DNA from: Portunus trituberculatus
Taxonomy: Eukaryota; Arthropoda; Malacostraca; Decapoda; Portunidae
Direction of reading: 5' to 3'
Length of the DNA stretch: 64,000 nucleotides
Assembly (NCBI RefSeq): GCF_017591435.1
Contig: NC_059268.1
Coordinates: 13,196,684-13,260,683, forward strand
Below the pieces are notes generated by a model. The model saw only the letters and a list, made by a program, of their open reading frames with translations. It had not been told where the DNA came from and made no database searches. Of the stretch, positions 12,188 to 30,402 are shown in pieces (the first letter of the stretch is position 1; every line of letters begins with the position of its first letter). The position numbers and the translations under genes are program-made.

Positions 12188-12590
12188 GGGAGAGGAGCAG
12201 GAGCGTTAGGGAGGCGTGCTTAAGAGTGCTGTGAGAGGGTGAGAGGGAAGGGCATCGCGGCGAGGCGGAGAGATGGAAAGTACACATCAGGCTCAATGGA
12301 CACGCGATGAAATGCAAACACGAAATCTTTTAACCTCCAGCCTTGCTTTTGACGGAAGTAAACCACCAATTCACTGTCCGGCTTGTCGACTTCCTCATAA
12401 TAGATTCCGTGATGCTTCCTTTTTACCGTATCTATCTTCCTATCTTGCCTTCTTGTGTGTATGTGTGTATGTGCAGGTATGAATATTTGTACGTATGTGT
12501 TTCTCTTACGATTTCTTTGTAATTCTTTTTCTACTTACTTATTCCCTGATGCTTCCTTCTTACCGTATCTACCTTTCTATTTACCTTACC

Positions 12591-12592
<2 letters not shown>

Positions 12593-12672
<80 letters not shown>
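12593..12672. repeat. (TG)n tract in minisatellite unit 2
   Basis: A perfect TG run of about 80 bp. Confidence 0.97.
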
Positions 12673-12673
<1 letters not shown>

Positions 12674-12801
12674 AAGCGAATATTTGTAAGTATGTGTTTC
12701 TCTTACGATTTCTGTGAGTCTTTTTTTTGCACTTCTCTCGACGTCCTGATAATAGATTCCCTGATGCTTCCTGTACCCTATTTACCTTCCTATCTATCTT
12801 G

Positions 12802-12904
<103 letters not shown>

Positions 12905-12905
12905 A

Positions 12906-14069
12906 TGTGTACACGTTGTCGCGTGAAAAAGAAATCTTGACACCTCAGTTCAAGACAAAAAAAAAAAAAAAGTATGGCTGAAATAAAAAAAAGAAGAGAG
13001 CTATATATTTTCAACATAGTAAACATAAATTATTAATATAACAAGAAGCATCGTATTATAATGTGATAGGTTTGAGGTGCGTCATCACAGCCAGGCATAC
13101 CAACCATTCCGAGGCGATTAGTCACAAAATGAATAATGTTCCCGACCATCGTGAGAACAGATCAAGAAGTTGTGGTGCGTGTACACAGTGCAGGTCAGCG
13201 TATCACCGTCACCTTCTTGGAAAATCATGAAAATAAAAAGCTGTGTGTGTGGAGCTGCACGTGACAAACTATTATTCTGGAAATTAGTGTGTAGGTGAGA
13301 GGGAGAAGCGTGACTATCGGTGTCCAGCAGGAGGAGGGACTTTTCATTTGCACCAGACGTGGGGGAGGAGGCAGGCGAGGCAAGGGTGAGGGAGAGAGTG
13401 AGGGAGAGGGAGAGGGTGAGGGTGCAACACGACCCCATCCCTTCCTCTCTGTAGTGTTTCTCGGGCTTCACCTTTGCTCTATCATGAAGCAGAGGCAGGT
13501 GCATGATTTGTGTTGCACCTGCATGTTTTATGGCCGTCATGCTTGTAGAGTGTGAAGAAAAATATGGTCTCAAAGCCATTATAATAGTACAGTCTTTGCA
13601 CACAACATGGGGAGTATTATAGTGATTAGTACAAAACTCAGAGACGCAATATCCTTATGGCGACGCTTTCTGTGGGTGGAACGTGCAAATACTCAGGTTC
13701 ACTAAGTAATATGAAAGGCTTTGTTCTTATCAGTACTGTTTTTATAGGACAGAGATTTAGTTTCTAGTATTCTGATGGATGTCCTTATTGATGCTGCAGA
13801 AGCTTGTTAAATCATCCTTTGAAAACACCCTTGAAAACCCTCGATGACTCCGTATTTTCAAAGGTATTGTTCTTCTCGGGACGGTTATAACTGATAATCC
13901 TTTGTTATTGATACTGAAGAACCATTACTGACCCCCTTCAATTAAATGGGAAAGAACAACCTTGAAAACCCAAATAGCCTTCAGTAAAAACCCATTAAAA
14001 AGTATTCAAGAAGAGACGTGGAAGTGATAAAAGATGCAAGTTTGAATTTAGAACACAATTGGTTTTTCT
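12906..14069. other. Non-coding stretch with degenerate GA block
   Basis: A purine-rich GAGGGAGAGGGTGAGG block lies at 13375-13423. Sequence at about 13810-13840 and 13950-13970 carries the CCTTGAAAACCC motif shared with family B elements, but the rest is too diverged to call a copy. A 161-codon minus-strand frame (13118-13603) has a Ser/Leu-Thr repeat core and no recognisable domain. Confidence 0.4.
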
Positions 14070-14266
14070 TTAATCTCAAGTACCAGACGCGTCTTCATAT
14101 TCATTCCGGTTACTATTTGGCTTCAGAAACATACGTTGGGATTAGAATAATAAAGACACTGCCGATTAATCTTTTGGGCTCCATAGACCCTACCTAATGC
14201 AAATAAAATCCTCTAATCACAGCCAAAAATCAAGGTAGAAATGCGTCTCAGTACTGAAGGGGTTAA
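14070..14266 (-). mobile_element. TTAA-flanked MITE, family A, copy 3 (reverse)
   Basis: An exact TTAA is present at both ends (14070-14073 and 14263-14266). The left end is TCTCAAGTACCAGACGCG and the right end is CAGTACTGAAGGGG. The internal TTACTATTTGG, TTAATCTTTTGGGCTCC and ATCCTCTAATCACAG match the other reverse copies. Confidence 0.85.
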
Positions 14267-14411
14267 TATCGTTAGAAGCACATAGTTATCCTGTAAGAGA
14301 ATAAAACCATGTACTGTACTGATAACATACTAATTTTTATACTGCACATGATAAAACACGAACCCTTGCTAGTATATTGCAATGATATAATAGGAAGAAA
14401 CAATAGAGGAT

Positions 14412-14473
14412 AAGAGAGAGAGGGAGAGGGAGAGAAGGGAAGGAGGGAAGGAGGGGATGGAGGTAGGGAGAGA
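14412..14473. repeat. Degenerate GA/GGAAG purine tract
   Basis: AGAGAGAGGGAGAGGGAGAG grades into GGAAGGAGGG units, a decayed purine microsatellite. Confidence 0.75.
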
Positions 14474-14916
14474 AAGATAATATTAAACAATAAAATAGGG
14501 AGTCAGGATGGGGCGAGAGTAATAATCAATGAAGTTAATTCCAGAGTTAGTGTTTTACGTTCACTGCTGCATTAAAGGAGTGATTTCGCCGATCTGGTGC
14601 CATTTGTCTCGTGTTGTGGTGAGGGGAGGGACGGGTACTCCCTATTTCCCTCTCTCCCTACCTCCCTGCCTCCCTCCATGTGTCCTGCATGCCTGCCCAG
14701 CGCCTCACCATGCTACTGTGCCATCCATCACGCCTCCGTTCCTCACCCCTCGTCCACACACACATATACACACGCACGCACACATGCACATTTTTTTTCG
14801 AGGTGCTAAATTGAGGTAAAAAAAAGCCTTGCAGAAAACGGGTAATTTTAGTGTTATCTTTATATAGTTATTTTTATATAGTTATTTTGCACTTATCTTT
14901 CCTCTTCATCCTTCTG

Positions 14917-15078
<162 letters not shown>

Positions 15079-15099
15079 TTGTGCCTGTGTCTTTTATAT

Positions 15100-15420
15100 T
15101 TTGGTATGTAGTATGTATTTTATGTATGTATGTACATATGTTTGTATATATGTTGTTTAGTTTATTCAACGATTTCTCTATTTGTTTTTATAATTTTCTT
15201 TGTATTCTGTTTCTTTGTTTCTGTATTTTCTCCCGCTTTTTTTCTTTAATTTTTATTCAGTGCTTGTCTTCCTGTTTACCTACTTACTTTCCTGCTTGCC
15301 TGCTTGTTTATTACTTCTGTGTGTTTGTTATTTAGTAATCATGTATGTCTCTGTGTCCATCTATTTGCTGATTTTGTGTTCTTGTTTCTCTCTCTCTCTC
15401 TCTCTCTCTTTGTTTGTGTC
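15100..15420. repeat. Degenerate pyrimidine/ATGT-rich region with a (CT)11 tract
   Basis: Contains TATGTATGTATGTA near 15120, repeated CTTGCCTGCTTG-like motifs at 15270-15310 and a clean CT run at 15387-15408. It appears to be decayed microsatellite DNA. Confidence 0.6.
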
Positions 15421-15461
15421 CTAGTGTTCCTATTTCTCTGCCTGCTTTACTGGTTGTCTGC

Positions 15462-15674
15462 TTAACCCTTCAGTACTAGAACGCATTTCTACCATGAGTT
15501 TTGGATATGATTAGACGATTTTATTGACATTAGGAAGAGTCTATGGAGGTCAGAAGATTAATGGATAGAGTCTTCACTGTTTTAATCACAACATAATAAT
15601 CTTCAGCTATATAAAATCACCAAATAGTAATATGAATAGATAGGAAAAACGCGTCATGGTACTGAAGGGGTTAA
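15462..15674 (+). mobile_element. TTAA-flanked MITE, family A, copy 4 (forward, well preserved)
   Basis: An exact TTAA is present at both ends (15462-15465 and 15671-15674). Inside these are CCCTTCAGTACTAG on the left and ATGGTACTGAAGGGG on the right, which pair as inverted termini of about 11 bp. The 205-bp body has no coding capacity. This is a good reference copy for the family. Confidence 0.88.
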
Positions 15675-16014
15675 ATATCAACTTATCTACTATGTATATA
15701 TTTATCTAAACCTATCTATTTATTTATCGGTTCAACTGTCTATCTACTCATCTGTTTACCTTTATCTTATTTATCTACCTATGTGCCTGCTTTCCCGCCC
15801 TCCCAGCCGTCTCTCAGCTCGCCTGCCTGAAGCCATAAATAGCGGACACAGGGCAGTCACTAAGTTTACCTGGACGTCCACAAACTTTATGACAAGAGGC
15901 ACCTTTCACCTTGACTTTTTCCTCGCGTGTTGGCGTAATACCTTCCCTCATTATTTGCAGGCGCCGGGAACTCTTGCCCGCTCACTTCCATTCTCCTTTT
16001 ACTTTTCCTCCACA

Positions 16015-16080
16015 CTCCTTCCCCCAACCCACCCACATGCACACACCCACCCACACACACAGACGTACACCCACACTCTC
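16015..16080. repeat. Degenerate CA/CCCA tract
   Basis: CCCACCCACA, CACACCCACC and ACACACACAG units, an imperfect CA-type repeat. Confidence 0.7.
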
Positions 16081-16257
16081 TTATTAAGGGATAGTGTTGG
16101 TATGATACATTGCAGGAAGACAAGATAGTGAGTATAACTACTACCTAGACGCATTTCTGTATAATAAAGCATACTTATTGTTACCGGAGTGAGTGAGTGA
16201 CGAGGTGTGGAGTTCTAATACCTGTAGGGGAGAGAGTCTAGGAATATGCACTGTTTG

Positions 16258-16465
16258 ATAGTTAGGTTAGGTTATATTTGGTTATGTTAAGGTACGTTAG
16301 GTTTGGGTAGATTAGGTGAGGGTAAATAGATTAGCGTAGGTATAGTAAGATATAGTTTAGTTAGGTTGGGTTTGGCCAGATTATTTCAGAGTTTGGTTTG
16401 GTTAGATTAGGTTTTTGGACTGATTAGGTTGTTTTGTTAGTTTTGATTGTGTCAGGTTATCAGTT
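16258..16465. repeat. Degenerate TTAGG(T)-rich interstitial tract
   Basis: GTTAGGTTAGGTTA starts the stretch, followed by many GTTAGGTTT, GATTAGGT, GTTAGGTTGGG and GATTAGGTTT variants over about 200 bp. The arthropod telomere repeat is TTAGG. These copies are too interrupted for an active telomere and read as an interstitial, decayed array. Confidence 0.6.
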
Positions 16466-17081
<616 letters not shown>

Positions 17082-17133
17082 CCACTCATCTACTCACTTC
17101 GTTCAATCTCCAGTAAAACACACCTTTGATAAT

Positions 17134-17135
<2 letters not shown>

Positions 17136-17185
<50 letters not shown>
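17136..17185. repeat. (GA)n microsatellite
   Basis: About 50 bp of perfect GA, lying 57 bp after the CA tract. Confidence 0.95.
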
Positions 17186-17188
<3 letters not shown>

Positions 17189-17458
17189 CTATTCATTACA
17201 AGGAGGTAGTGAGTGGCGTGTGGTGACTAGCTGTGTGGATGAACGTCACGCGTAGGGTGGAAGCAGTACTCGCAGGAGGGAGCCTTGCCACCTGTATCGA
17301 TTACCGTGACACACAATGAAAGCTGAGGCCAATATGAAGCGTACTTGTACCCAGCCTGATTGGAGGACACTGTTGCACGGGAGGAGATTACGAGTCGACC
17401 CACAGATGCACGAGACATTAAGCCACTACGCTGCTTACCTTGTTTTTGTGAGCCTTTG

Positions 17459-17460
<2 letters not shown>

Positions 17461-17541
<81 letters not shown>
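17461..17541. repeat. (GT)n microsatellite
   Basis: About 81 bp of perfect GT. Confidence 0.97.
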
Positions 17542-17542
<1 letters not shown>

Positions 17543-17740
17543 CCATTCTAAGCAGTAATCCAGAAAAGAAAAAGCAGCGGTAAAGTGACGATAGGAGGAA
17601 AAATAGGTAGGGGGATAGGAATTTTTCAGTAAAAGTCACTGAGGCTTATATGGTACTCCAATTTTATGTAATTTAATTCTTTGTTAAGTATTTCGTGCCT
17701 CTCTTGAAAGGTTTGATATAGAAGTTTCTGTCAAGGTGAG

Positions 17741-17797
17741 TTTATATGATACGCCAACGTTTATTTGATACTCCAACGTTTATATGATACACCAACA
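17741..17797. repeat. 19-bp tandem repeat, three units
   Basis: TTTATATGATACGCCAACG, TTTATTTGATACTCCAACG and TTTATATGATACACCAACA follow head to tail (17741, 17760 and 17779). A related copy, TTATATGGTACTCCAAT, lies at about 17647, and TTATATGATACTGAAG at about 17923. Confidence 0.85.
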
Positions 17798-18355
17798 TTT
17801 TTTTATTGTTTAATCCTCGGGTCTCTTCAACTGTTTCATGCCACGCCTCCGCTTAACGTGTCCTATCATGTTTCCTTGCATGGGTTGTATATAGAAGTTT
17901 GTCCGTTTTGAAAGTTTTGAAAGGTTATATGATACTGAAGCCGTATTTTTCATTCTCTTTTCCCTGTATCTATATCCGGCCATGGCATAGTCACTACAGT
18001 TTTTTAGATACTTGTGATATAAGTAACATATTTCCCAATCATACTCTTTACTTCCAACATAACATTTTAATAAGTTTAATGAAAAAATATAGAAGAGAAT
18101 TATGAGGCTCATAAACGTGTCTACTTCTTTCCGATATGTATTTCAGTTTAATAGATCAATGTTTTGCATTTTCGAGGTAATGGTGTACTGGTTCCTTGTG
18201 CATTGCCGTTCATCACCGTGTGTCTTGTCTTTCATGTTTCCTACGACACTTCTATCGATATTTACTGGTGAGCCTTGTGATCCTTGCGTGAGTGGTGTGT
18301 GTTATGACAGGGCTCAGGTAGTGATGGTGTGGCCACTTTAACGGGGTAGTGTGTA

Positions 18356-18458
<103 letters not shown>

Positions 18459-18626
18459 TGCATCCTTTGTCTTTGTATTCTGAATGGCTCATTGATTTAT
18501 GAGTTCTTAGTAATATTTAACTCAGCAGACGATTATTACTTTCAAAATCACAAAATTATTGAGTGTAATGTCATTACGTAATGCATGATAGCGTACCACT
18601 GGAATGATGCGACAAAGAAGTGAGCG

Positions 18627-19684
<1,058 letters not shown>

Positions 19685-19935
19685 TATATGTATACCTCGG
19701 CCTTCAACAAACAGGCGTATATAGGTCTGTCAAAAAGATATCCCCTCTGTGCCCGGTGCCTTCCATCTCACTTATTGTCAAATGCAGTAATAGCGCGCCC
19801 CTCCCCAGCGGCCTAGCTCTTTTCCGCTCCTCCCTCTGCTTTTTCACGAGGGAACATCAGGACCTCATGAAATAAATTGGCGTGTGTCTATTTTTGCAAT
19901 TCTCGCTCTATCTTTTTACGGAGAGCATTAATCCG

Positions 19936-19938
<3 letters not shown>

Positions 19939-19987
<49 letters not shown>
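19939..19987. repeat. (CT)n microsatellite
   Basis: About 49 bp of perfect CT. Confidence 0.95.
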
Positions 19988-19991
<4 letters not shown>

Positions 19992-20062
19992 GTCGGTACG
20001 AACATTTTTCCTATTTTTACTGGCGGAATAATGACTTTATCTGCTGTCTAAAGTAATGATCC

Positions 20063-20068
20063 AACACA

Positions 20069-20153
<85 letters not shown>
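20063..20153. repeat. (CA)n microsatellite
   Basis: About 90 bp of CA with one early CCC interruption. Confidence 0.96.
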
Positions 20154-20155
<2 letters not shown>

Positions 20156-20170
20156 GAAATATGCTTTGTT

Positions 20171-20171
<1 letters not shown>

Positions 20172-20244
<73 letters not shown>
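20172..20244. repeat. (GA)n microsatellite
   Basis: About 73 bp of perfect GA starting 18 bp after the CA tract, so the two form a compound locus. Confidence 0.96.
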
Positions 20245-20247
<3 letters not shown>

Positions 20248-20467
20248 GTAAATAAACCAACTATGAAAAATATAGACCATACGCTTTCTCATGTTAGGCA
20301 ACAGATGAGGGTAAATAAAGGCGCTGAAATGAAAGAAATATCCTTATGGCTTTACGCAGTCACGTCATTAGGGAGTAAACGGATGACTAACATAAGACGG
20401 TGTGGCTGCTGATTTATCTATGCTACTTAAGCCCATATTTAAAAGTTACCCTTGAAAATCTCATTAA

Positions 20468-20675
20468 CTGAAACGCTTTGCTCTCTCTCCATCACTGCTT
20501 TCTAAAGGCTCCAGTTGAAGATATTCGTGTTTTTAAGAGTATTTTTATGATTCTGGTGATAGATTAGCAATATTTCTAGTTTATTAAAGGGAGAAACTGT
20601 CTTAAAAACCCGGGTAGTTGTCTCTGTGGCCTTGGAAAATTGTCTTAGTGAGCAGGGAAGGCGTTTCTGAATGCA
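20468..20675 (+). mobile_element. Dispersed MITE-like element, family B, copy 2
   Basis: CTGAAACGCTTTGCTCTCTC at the left and GCGTTTCTGAATGCAG at the right are near inverted repeats. It shares CTAAAGGCT, ATTTCTAGTTTATTAA, CTTAAAAACCCGGG and TGTGGCCTTGGAAAATTGTC with the copies at 4.2 and 35.2 kb. Just upstream, ACCCTTGAAAATCTCATTAA (20448) recurs in reverse complement near 22005-22020. Confidence 0.65.
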
Positions 20676-23357
<2,682 letters not shown>

Positions 23358-23560
23358 GGTTTTTTTTTTTTATAAGGAAGAAGGGAAGACTGGCCAAGGG
23401 CAAAAAAAAAAAAAAAAAAAAGAAAGAAAGAAAAAGGCCCGCTCGTCACCAGTCTCTTCACAGAGCCGATAGTTAGCCAAAGGACAGGAACAGATGCCTT
23501 GAGACCTCCCTCTTGAATGAAGTCAAGTCATATAATGGGCAACGTTTGGAATAAAAGAAG
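23358..23560 (+). mobile_element. Dispersed crab-type repeat, family D, copy 1
   Basis: A T-run, then AAGACTGGCCAAGGGCAAAA, a long A-run (23401-23421), a GCCCGCTCGTCACCAGTC segment, and GAGACCTCCCTCTTGAATGA with CAAGTCATATAATGG. The GGCCAAGGGCAA core recurs as GGCTAAGGGCAAC at 47322. From memory, a repeat with this order of segments is widespread in crab genomic sequence. I could not check this. Confidence 0.5.
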
Positions 23561-24965
23561 AAAAGAAAAGTGATGTAAACTACAAGGAGTTGAATAGGAA
23601 TTAACTTTTCTTGAAATTAATATTAAGCTTCATTACAAATTATTATAGAACACAGAACTGACATCCACTATTAAATTCGTCAGTGACCGCGGGTGATGTT
23701 ACTGAATACGTTACTGAAAAAGTCAGAAGCAGCGCCAGTCTTGTCAGTGTTGCATGACGCGTTCCTGGCCTGAACAAAGATCAAGTGGCTCTGTATTGTT
23801 GAAAGTCTAATTACTGACAAAACAACTGATCATCGCTGCTTTGTTATGCTGGTAACTCTTAGACAAAAATAAACTTGTTTGTAATTTTTCTGTAGAATGG
23901 CTTTGATATATATTTCATTATACATTCAGCACTTTTAAAAGAAGAAAATAACATGAACTGGAGCATGTAGAGAAGTACAAATCACCTTAGCCTTAAATAT
24001 CCACTACATTTTACATCTAGTATATTGAAAAGAATCCTCGTGAACTGCAGCATGTAGCGAACGAAGATCAGAACCCAAGTACAGTAATTCCACGGAAGCC
24101 ATGAGAATCTTTCACTATAAATCCCACCAAACCTGTCCTTGCTATATTCAAGATTATGGAAGACGTATACGGTAAGGCACACTGAAGTAAATCTTATAAC
24201 TTAACCTCAGGGATATGAATGCGGTCACTTGGACGACAGACGGCCTGCATCGACCCTGGTGTGGCCTGACGGTGCTGCGGAATGGTTGTGTGGCCAAGCG
24301 CGCCCATCTGTCACTGGGAATCATGCCTTACAATTCGATCACGAGCTGAAAAGTCCATTTAAATTTGAGTTACGCCCAGATTATTTGCATGCATCAACCT
24401 TTACTCACCAGAGACGTCATCTAATGGAATTGTGTCACGCGCTGTCCAGGAAGAAGGTCTTGTTACGTATCGCTTGCCGTATATCGTAAGTTCCTCCCCA
24501 GTTACGTTTTCCTCACGAATTTTCTGCCCACGAGATATTTTCCTTCCAATGACAGTATTTCTTCATGATAGATTTGCTAAAAGCCCTAAAAGATACTGCC
24601 TGACTATACCAAATTGTTATCTTGTATCTTTTCCTTTTGTTACGTTATCCTATGCTATGTTATTCTATGCCGTGTTATCTTAGGTCACGTTATGTTAGAT
24701 TAGAGGAATTTATCGGACAAATTTTTGGGGAGGCGAGATTTACATGCAGCAAGCATATATTGGAACTCATATAGACGCTGCATTAGAGAAGGAGGAGATT
24801 TTAGCTACAGAGCATATTCTCAAACTTCCCGGCGTCTGATCCCTGCTACAATTTATCAAGCTGTAGTGTGAAGTTATTGTGGCCATCAGTTGTAATTCCA
24901 GTTTCTGTGATAGATTAACAAAGACTGCACCATCGCCGTAGAAAAAAATGAAAGTGAAAGTCTGC
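23561..24965. other. Unique non-coding stretch
   Basis: Contains degenerate GTTATNCTATG units at 24640-24705. Frames of 83-86 codons at 24229-24489 and 24432-24683 show no domain, and I do not recognise a gene. Confidence 0.4.
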
Positions 24966-25171
24966 TTAACCCCTTCAATAATGGGACACATTTTACCTTG
25001 AGATCTGTATGTGATTAGACCCTTTTATTGACATTAGGAAGGATCTATGGAGGTCAGAAGATTAATGGCCACAGTCTTCACTATTTTAATCCCCACATGA
25101 GTATCTGAAGCTGTATAAAATCACCAAATAGTAAGCAATATGAAAACGCGTCATGGTACTCGAGGGATTAA
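24966..25171 (+). mobile_element. TTAA-flanked MITE, family A, copy 5 (forward)
   Basis: TTAA is present at both ends (24966-24969 and 25168-25171). The left end is CCCCTTCAATAATGGGACAC and the right end is CATGGTACTCGAGGGA. The body shares GGTCAGAAGATTAATGGCCA and TATAAAATCACCAAATAGTA with other copies. Confidence 0.86.
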
Positions 25172-25173
25172 TC

Positions 25174-25222
25174 TTCTTTGTGGCTTTGAAAAACAACGAC
25201 TTAATGAGAGAACAAAATATCA
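25174..25222 (+). mobile_element. Family B 3'-end fragment
   Basis: TTTGTGGCTTTGAAAAAC and CTTAATGAGAGAACAAAAT match the last quarter of the family B copy at 4.2 kb. The fragment begins immediately after family A copy 5, which suggests A was inserted into or beside B. Confidence 0.45.
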
Positions 25223-25528
25223 ACTCTGGCCATTCTTGAGTCCTGCGGTATGTCTCGAGTAAGTTAAGTGTTGTGAATAAATGAGATAGATGAGTGGCGG
25301 TAAATCTTCATAAAACAAGTGAGTGGTATACGCGACGAGGGAATCACAGCGAGGGAATGTCGGTGTAGTGCATAGCGAAAGAGCGAGTGAGCGAGTGAAT
25401 GCATGGCGTGTAAAGAACGCTGTGTTTGGTGGTGGGCCGGGATTGGTATCGATTGCATGACCTTTGTTGAGAGGAAGCCATGCATGCAAAGCTCTTAAAC
25501 TATATCATACACACCCACATCCGCCCAT

Positions 25529-25530
<2 letters not shown>

Positions 25531-25594
<64 letters not shown>
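25531..25594. repeat. (GA)n microsatellite
   Basis: About 64 bp of perfect GA. Confidence 0.96.
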
Positions 25595-25596
<2 letters not shown>

Positions 25597-25667
25597 GCGG
25601 GGGGTGGTAGTATTGCCAGAGAAAGAGAACAATGTTAGAATGAGGGGATTATTAGTTACGAACAATA

Positions 25668-26792
<1,125 letters not shown>

Positions 26793-27007
26793 TTAATCCC
26801 TTCAGTACCATGCTGCATTTCCATATTCACTCTGGTTACTAATTTGACGATTTTATACAGCTTCAGAAACATATGTGGAGATTAGAAAAGTAAAGACTGT
26901 GGTCATTAATCTTTTGACCTCCATAAACCCTTCCTAATATAAATAAAACCGTCTAATCATACCCCAAAATCAAGCTAAAAATGTTTCTAAGTATAGAAAA
27001 GAGTTAG
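26793..27007 (-). mobile_element. TTAA-flanked MITE, family A, copy 6 (reverse)
   Basis: TTAA-TCCCTTCAGTACCATG lies at the left and a decayed AAGTATAGAAAAGAG-TTAG at the right. The internal GACGATTTTATACAGCTTCA, CATTAATCTTTTGACCTCC and AAAACCGTCTAATCATACC are typical of reverse copies. Confidence 0.82.
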
Positions 27008-27318
27008 ATATCAGTTAGCAAAGAAAATATATCAGCTAGAAATATTGGTGTAGATTATTCCTAAAATCCACATGTGAGGGGTCGGCAGAATTAATCCGCC
27101 TTACTCCTAAACTTTGGTATGAGGGAAAAATGTCTCTCTGATAGTTCTCTCATTAAGTGAAGCAGGAAGGGCGACGGCGAGGTGAGGTCAGGTTATATTT
27201 GTGCCCTCGTACGATGTTGCTTTGTTCGTTATTTCCCTAATGTTGGATGCAGTGCGGGAAAAGTTATTTAAGAAAGAATTAGCCAGTGAAGTGAGTAAAT
27301 ATAGGTGTATAGATAGAT

Positions 27319-27319
<1 letters not shown>

Positions 27320-27382
<63 letters not shown>
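27320..27382. repeat. (GA)n microsatellite
   Basis: About 63 bp of perfect GA. It extends a minus-strand frame (27268-27897) whose 3' half is a Ser-Leu artefact. Confidence 0.96.
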
Positions 27383-27386
<4 letters not shown>

Positions 27387-28016
27387 TTTTTAATGGGACT
27401 GTAACTAAGAGGAATTTTTCTCTCATTTTTTCTGCCACTGGCCAAACTCGATGCATAAAAAAGAAGAAAAAAAAAAAAAAACATTGACGAATCTTAGCTT
27501 TTCCATTTTTTATCACCAGTACAAAATTAATCAAATCTGGATGAAGAAAAGGAAAAAAAAAAATGATGGACTTTTCCTTACACAGAATACATCCACAATA
27601 TTTCCCTCGTTCAATCATCCAGTATAGTATCGCTTCGGTATGCACGTACTTTTGCATCGTCGCTATTCTCTTTGTGCTGCCTTGATCCCCACACGCCACC
27701 CCGCGCTGCAAATCCTCCACAGCAGCGTACAGAGGGACAGGATAATGTGGTGCTGATAATAATACGGAAAGGTGCGACGAGATGACGAGACCCAGGCTGA
27801 TCACGTATGCCTTGTGTGGTGTGGCCCAGGCGTTATCAAAGGGCGAGTGACGCGTCGTGTAATTGAAGGGGGAAAATAATGTTATGGCAGCGATCATAAT
27901 GGTTGTATTTATTTGATTGTTGGAGTAATTGATTTATATCGCTAATTGTGCATCATTTATTTTTATTCAAGCTCGTGGTTTTTTTTTTAAATGGTAAACG
28001 TTCATCAGGTTTATTT
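27383..28016. other. Non-coding stretch, one unrecognised open frame on the minus strand
   Basis: The non-repeat part of the minus-strand frame (about 27550-27897) encodes roughly 115 residues of mixed composition starting at Met. I recognise no domain, and no promoter or splice evidence supports it. It is most likely a chance frame. Confidence 0.35.
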
Positions 28017-28226
28017 TTAACTCCTTTAGTAGTGGGACGCATTTTTACCATAAGTTTTGGGTATGATTAGATGATTTTATTTGCTTTAGGAAGGGTCTAT
28101 GAAGTTCACAAGATTAATGGTCGGAGTCTTCACTATTCTAATTCCCACATAAGTTTCTGAAACTGTATGAAATCACTACATAATAAGCAGAATGAATATG
28201 AAAACGCGTCCTGGGGGTTCAAGGGC
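28017..28226 (+). mobile_element. TTAA-flanked MITE, family A, copy 7 (forward, decayed right end)
   Basis: TTAA-CTCCTTTAGTAGTGGGACG lies at the left, and ATGAATATGAAAACGCGTCC then a degraded terminus without TTAA at the right. The shared internal sites AGATGATTTTATT and AGATTAATGG are present. Confidence 0.8.
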
Positions 28227-28371
28227 ACTGAGATAAGTAGTTGGATTTTTATAATGTTCTTTTATTCAGCTACCACTTACTGAATTCTTTGTATCACTGG
28301 AACCATGAAAGTATTATCAGAAATCTCAAAAAAATGTGTACTGGACTGACTAGAGCCTTTTGTAAGTACTT

Positions 28372-28450
<79 letters not shown>
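28372..28450. repeat. (GA)n microsatellite
   Basis: About 78 bp of perfect GA. Confidence 0.97.
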
Positions 28451-28454
<4 letters not shown>

Positions 28455-29141
28455 CGTCTTATCTTAGTTTCCCTTCTATCTCAGGGACGTCTGTCTTGTA
28501 TATATATTGGTAATTATGAGGTCGAACCCCATAGAGACATAGTACGAGTGTGTGACGTAGATGATGAAAACTTGTCCACATCGCTTCTCGCACTTCTAGA
28601 GACCAGGTGAGCGGTATTGTCCTTAGTGAGTTTATTTAGTCTAATTGTACGAGTTAAGGATTTTTTTTGTTTAATTTTTACTGTTCTAATGTGTAAGGAA
28701 AATTGGTAGGATTGCATGGAACTTTGTGATAATTTGTATTGCGGATTTATAAAATGAAGAACATGAACTCAGTGTGTACACCTCGTAAACTTTCCCTCCT
28801 GAGGTGTTGCGTGAATGCACGTGCAGTAATAACACACTGGTATTGACTCGGCGAGAACATTTCCATGCACAATACTACTGGTTCACCGTGCGGAGGACAG
28901 GCATGGGTTGGGAGGGCGGCTGTTCTTGACATTACTGCCGCCCATCGACAACTGGAGTGAGGAGCGTGGTGTTAGTGGTGGTTGTGGTGTCGACCAGCGG
29001 CGGCCTCGAGTCGGTAGTGCGGGGGACCGTTGCCTGAATAGGAATCAATTTACGGGAGTGAATAGAAAGTTCCATGCCTGAGAAATGGAGGTTTGAAGGG
29101 ATGTGGGACGGAGCGGGTGGTGCGTGAGGCCTGGCCACCAT
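28451..29141. other. Unique non-coding stretch
   Basis: GC content rises after 28850. Minus-strand frames of 60-75 codons show Pro/Thr-rich sequence without recognisable domains. Confidence 0.4.
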
Positions 29142-29230
29142 CCTGCAGGCTGGCATGGACCCGGAGGAGGGGCAGATCTGCAGGCTAGCTTGGGCTCAGA
29201 GGAGTAGGGCTGGTCTGCAGGATGGCTTTC
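29142..29230. repeat. 36-bp tandem repeat, about 2.5 units
   Basis: CTGCAGGCTGGCATGGACCC, CTGCAGGCTAGCTTGGGCTC and CTGCAGGATGGCTT start successive units about 36 bp apart, each followed by a GGAGGAGGGGC or AGAGGAGTAGGGC segment. This is a GC-rich short minisatellite. Confidence 0.8.
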
Positions 29231-29407
29231 CGTTTGAACCGTAGAAATTCACCCTACTCATTTCACGGGCCGAATCACTTAAAGCCACCTTCTTGTTGTC
29301 CCTTACACCATAGCTTTGTTTTGAGAGGAGTGCGCTGCGCGATACGGCCCTAAGTCCTGAAATTGAATTATACAACGAGAACCACACGACTTGCACGTCA
29401 TATAATA

Positions 29408-30251
<844 letters not shown>

Positions 30252-30320
<69 letters not shown>

Positions 30321-30333
30321 CGAACGAAGGAAC

Positions 30334-30398
<65 letters not shown>
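30252..30398. repeat. (GA)n array broken by (GAAC)n
   Basis: A GA run of about 64 bp (30252-30315), three GAAC-type units, then a second GA run of about 64 bp (30335-30398). Confidence 0.96.

Positions 30399-30402
<4 letters not shown>

Noticed and set aside
13800..13975. Additional family B copy
   Set aside because: Only the CCTTGAAAACCC motif and a few neighbouring bases agree, too little to place boundaries.
16258..16465. True telomere
   Set aside because: The TTAGG units are interrupted and degenerate, and unique sequence and MITEs lie on both sides.
27268..27897. 209-codon minus-strand frame as a gene
   Set aside because: About half is poly-Phe and Ser-Leu from homopolymer and GA tracts. 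The remaining roughly 115 residues match no family I know.
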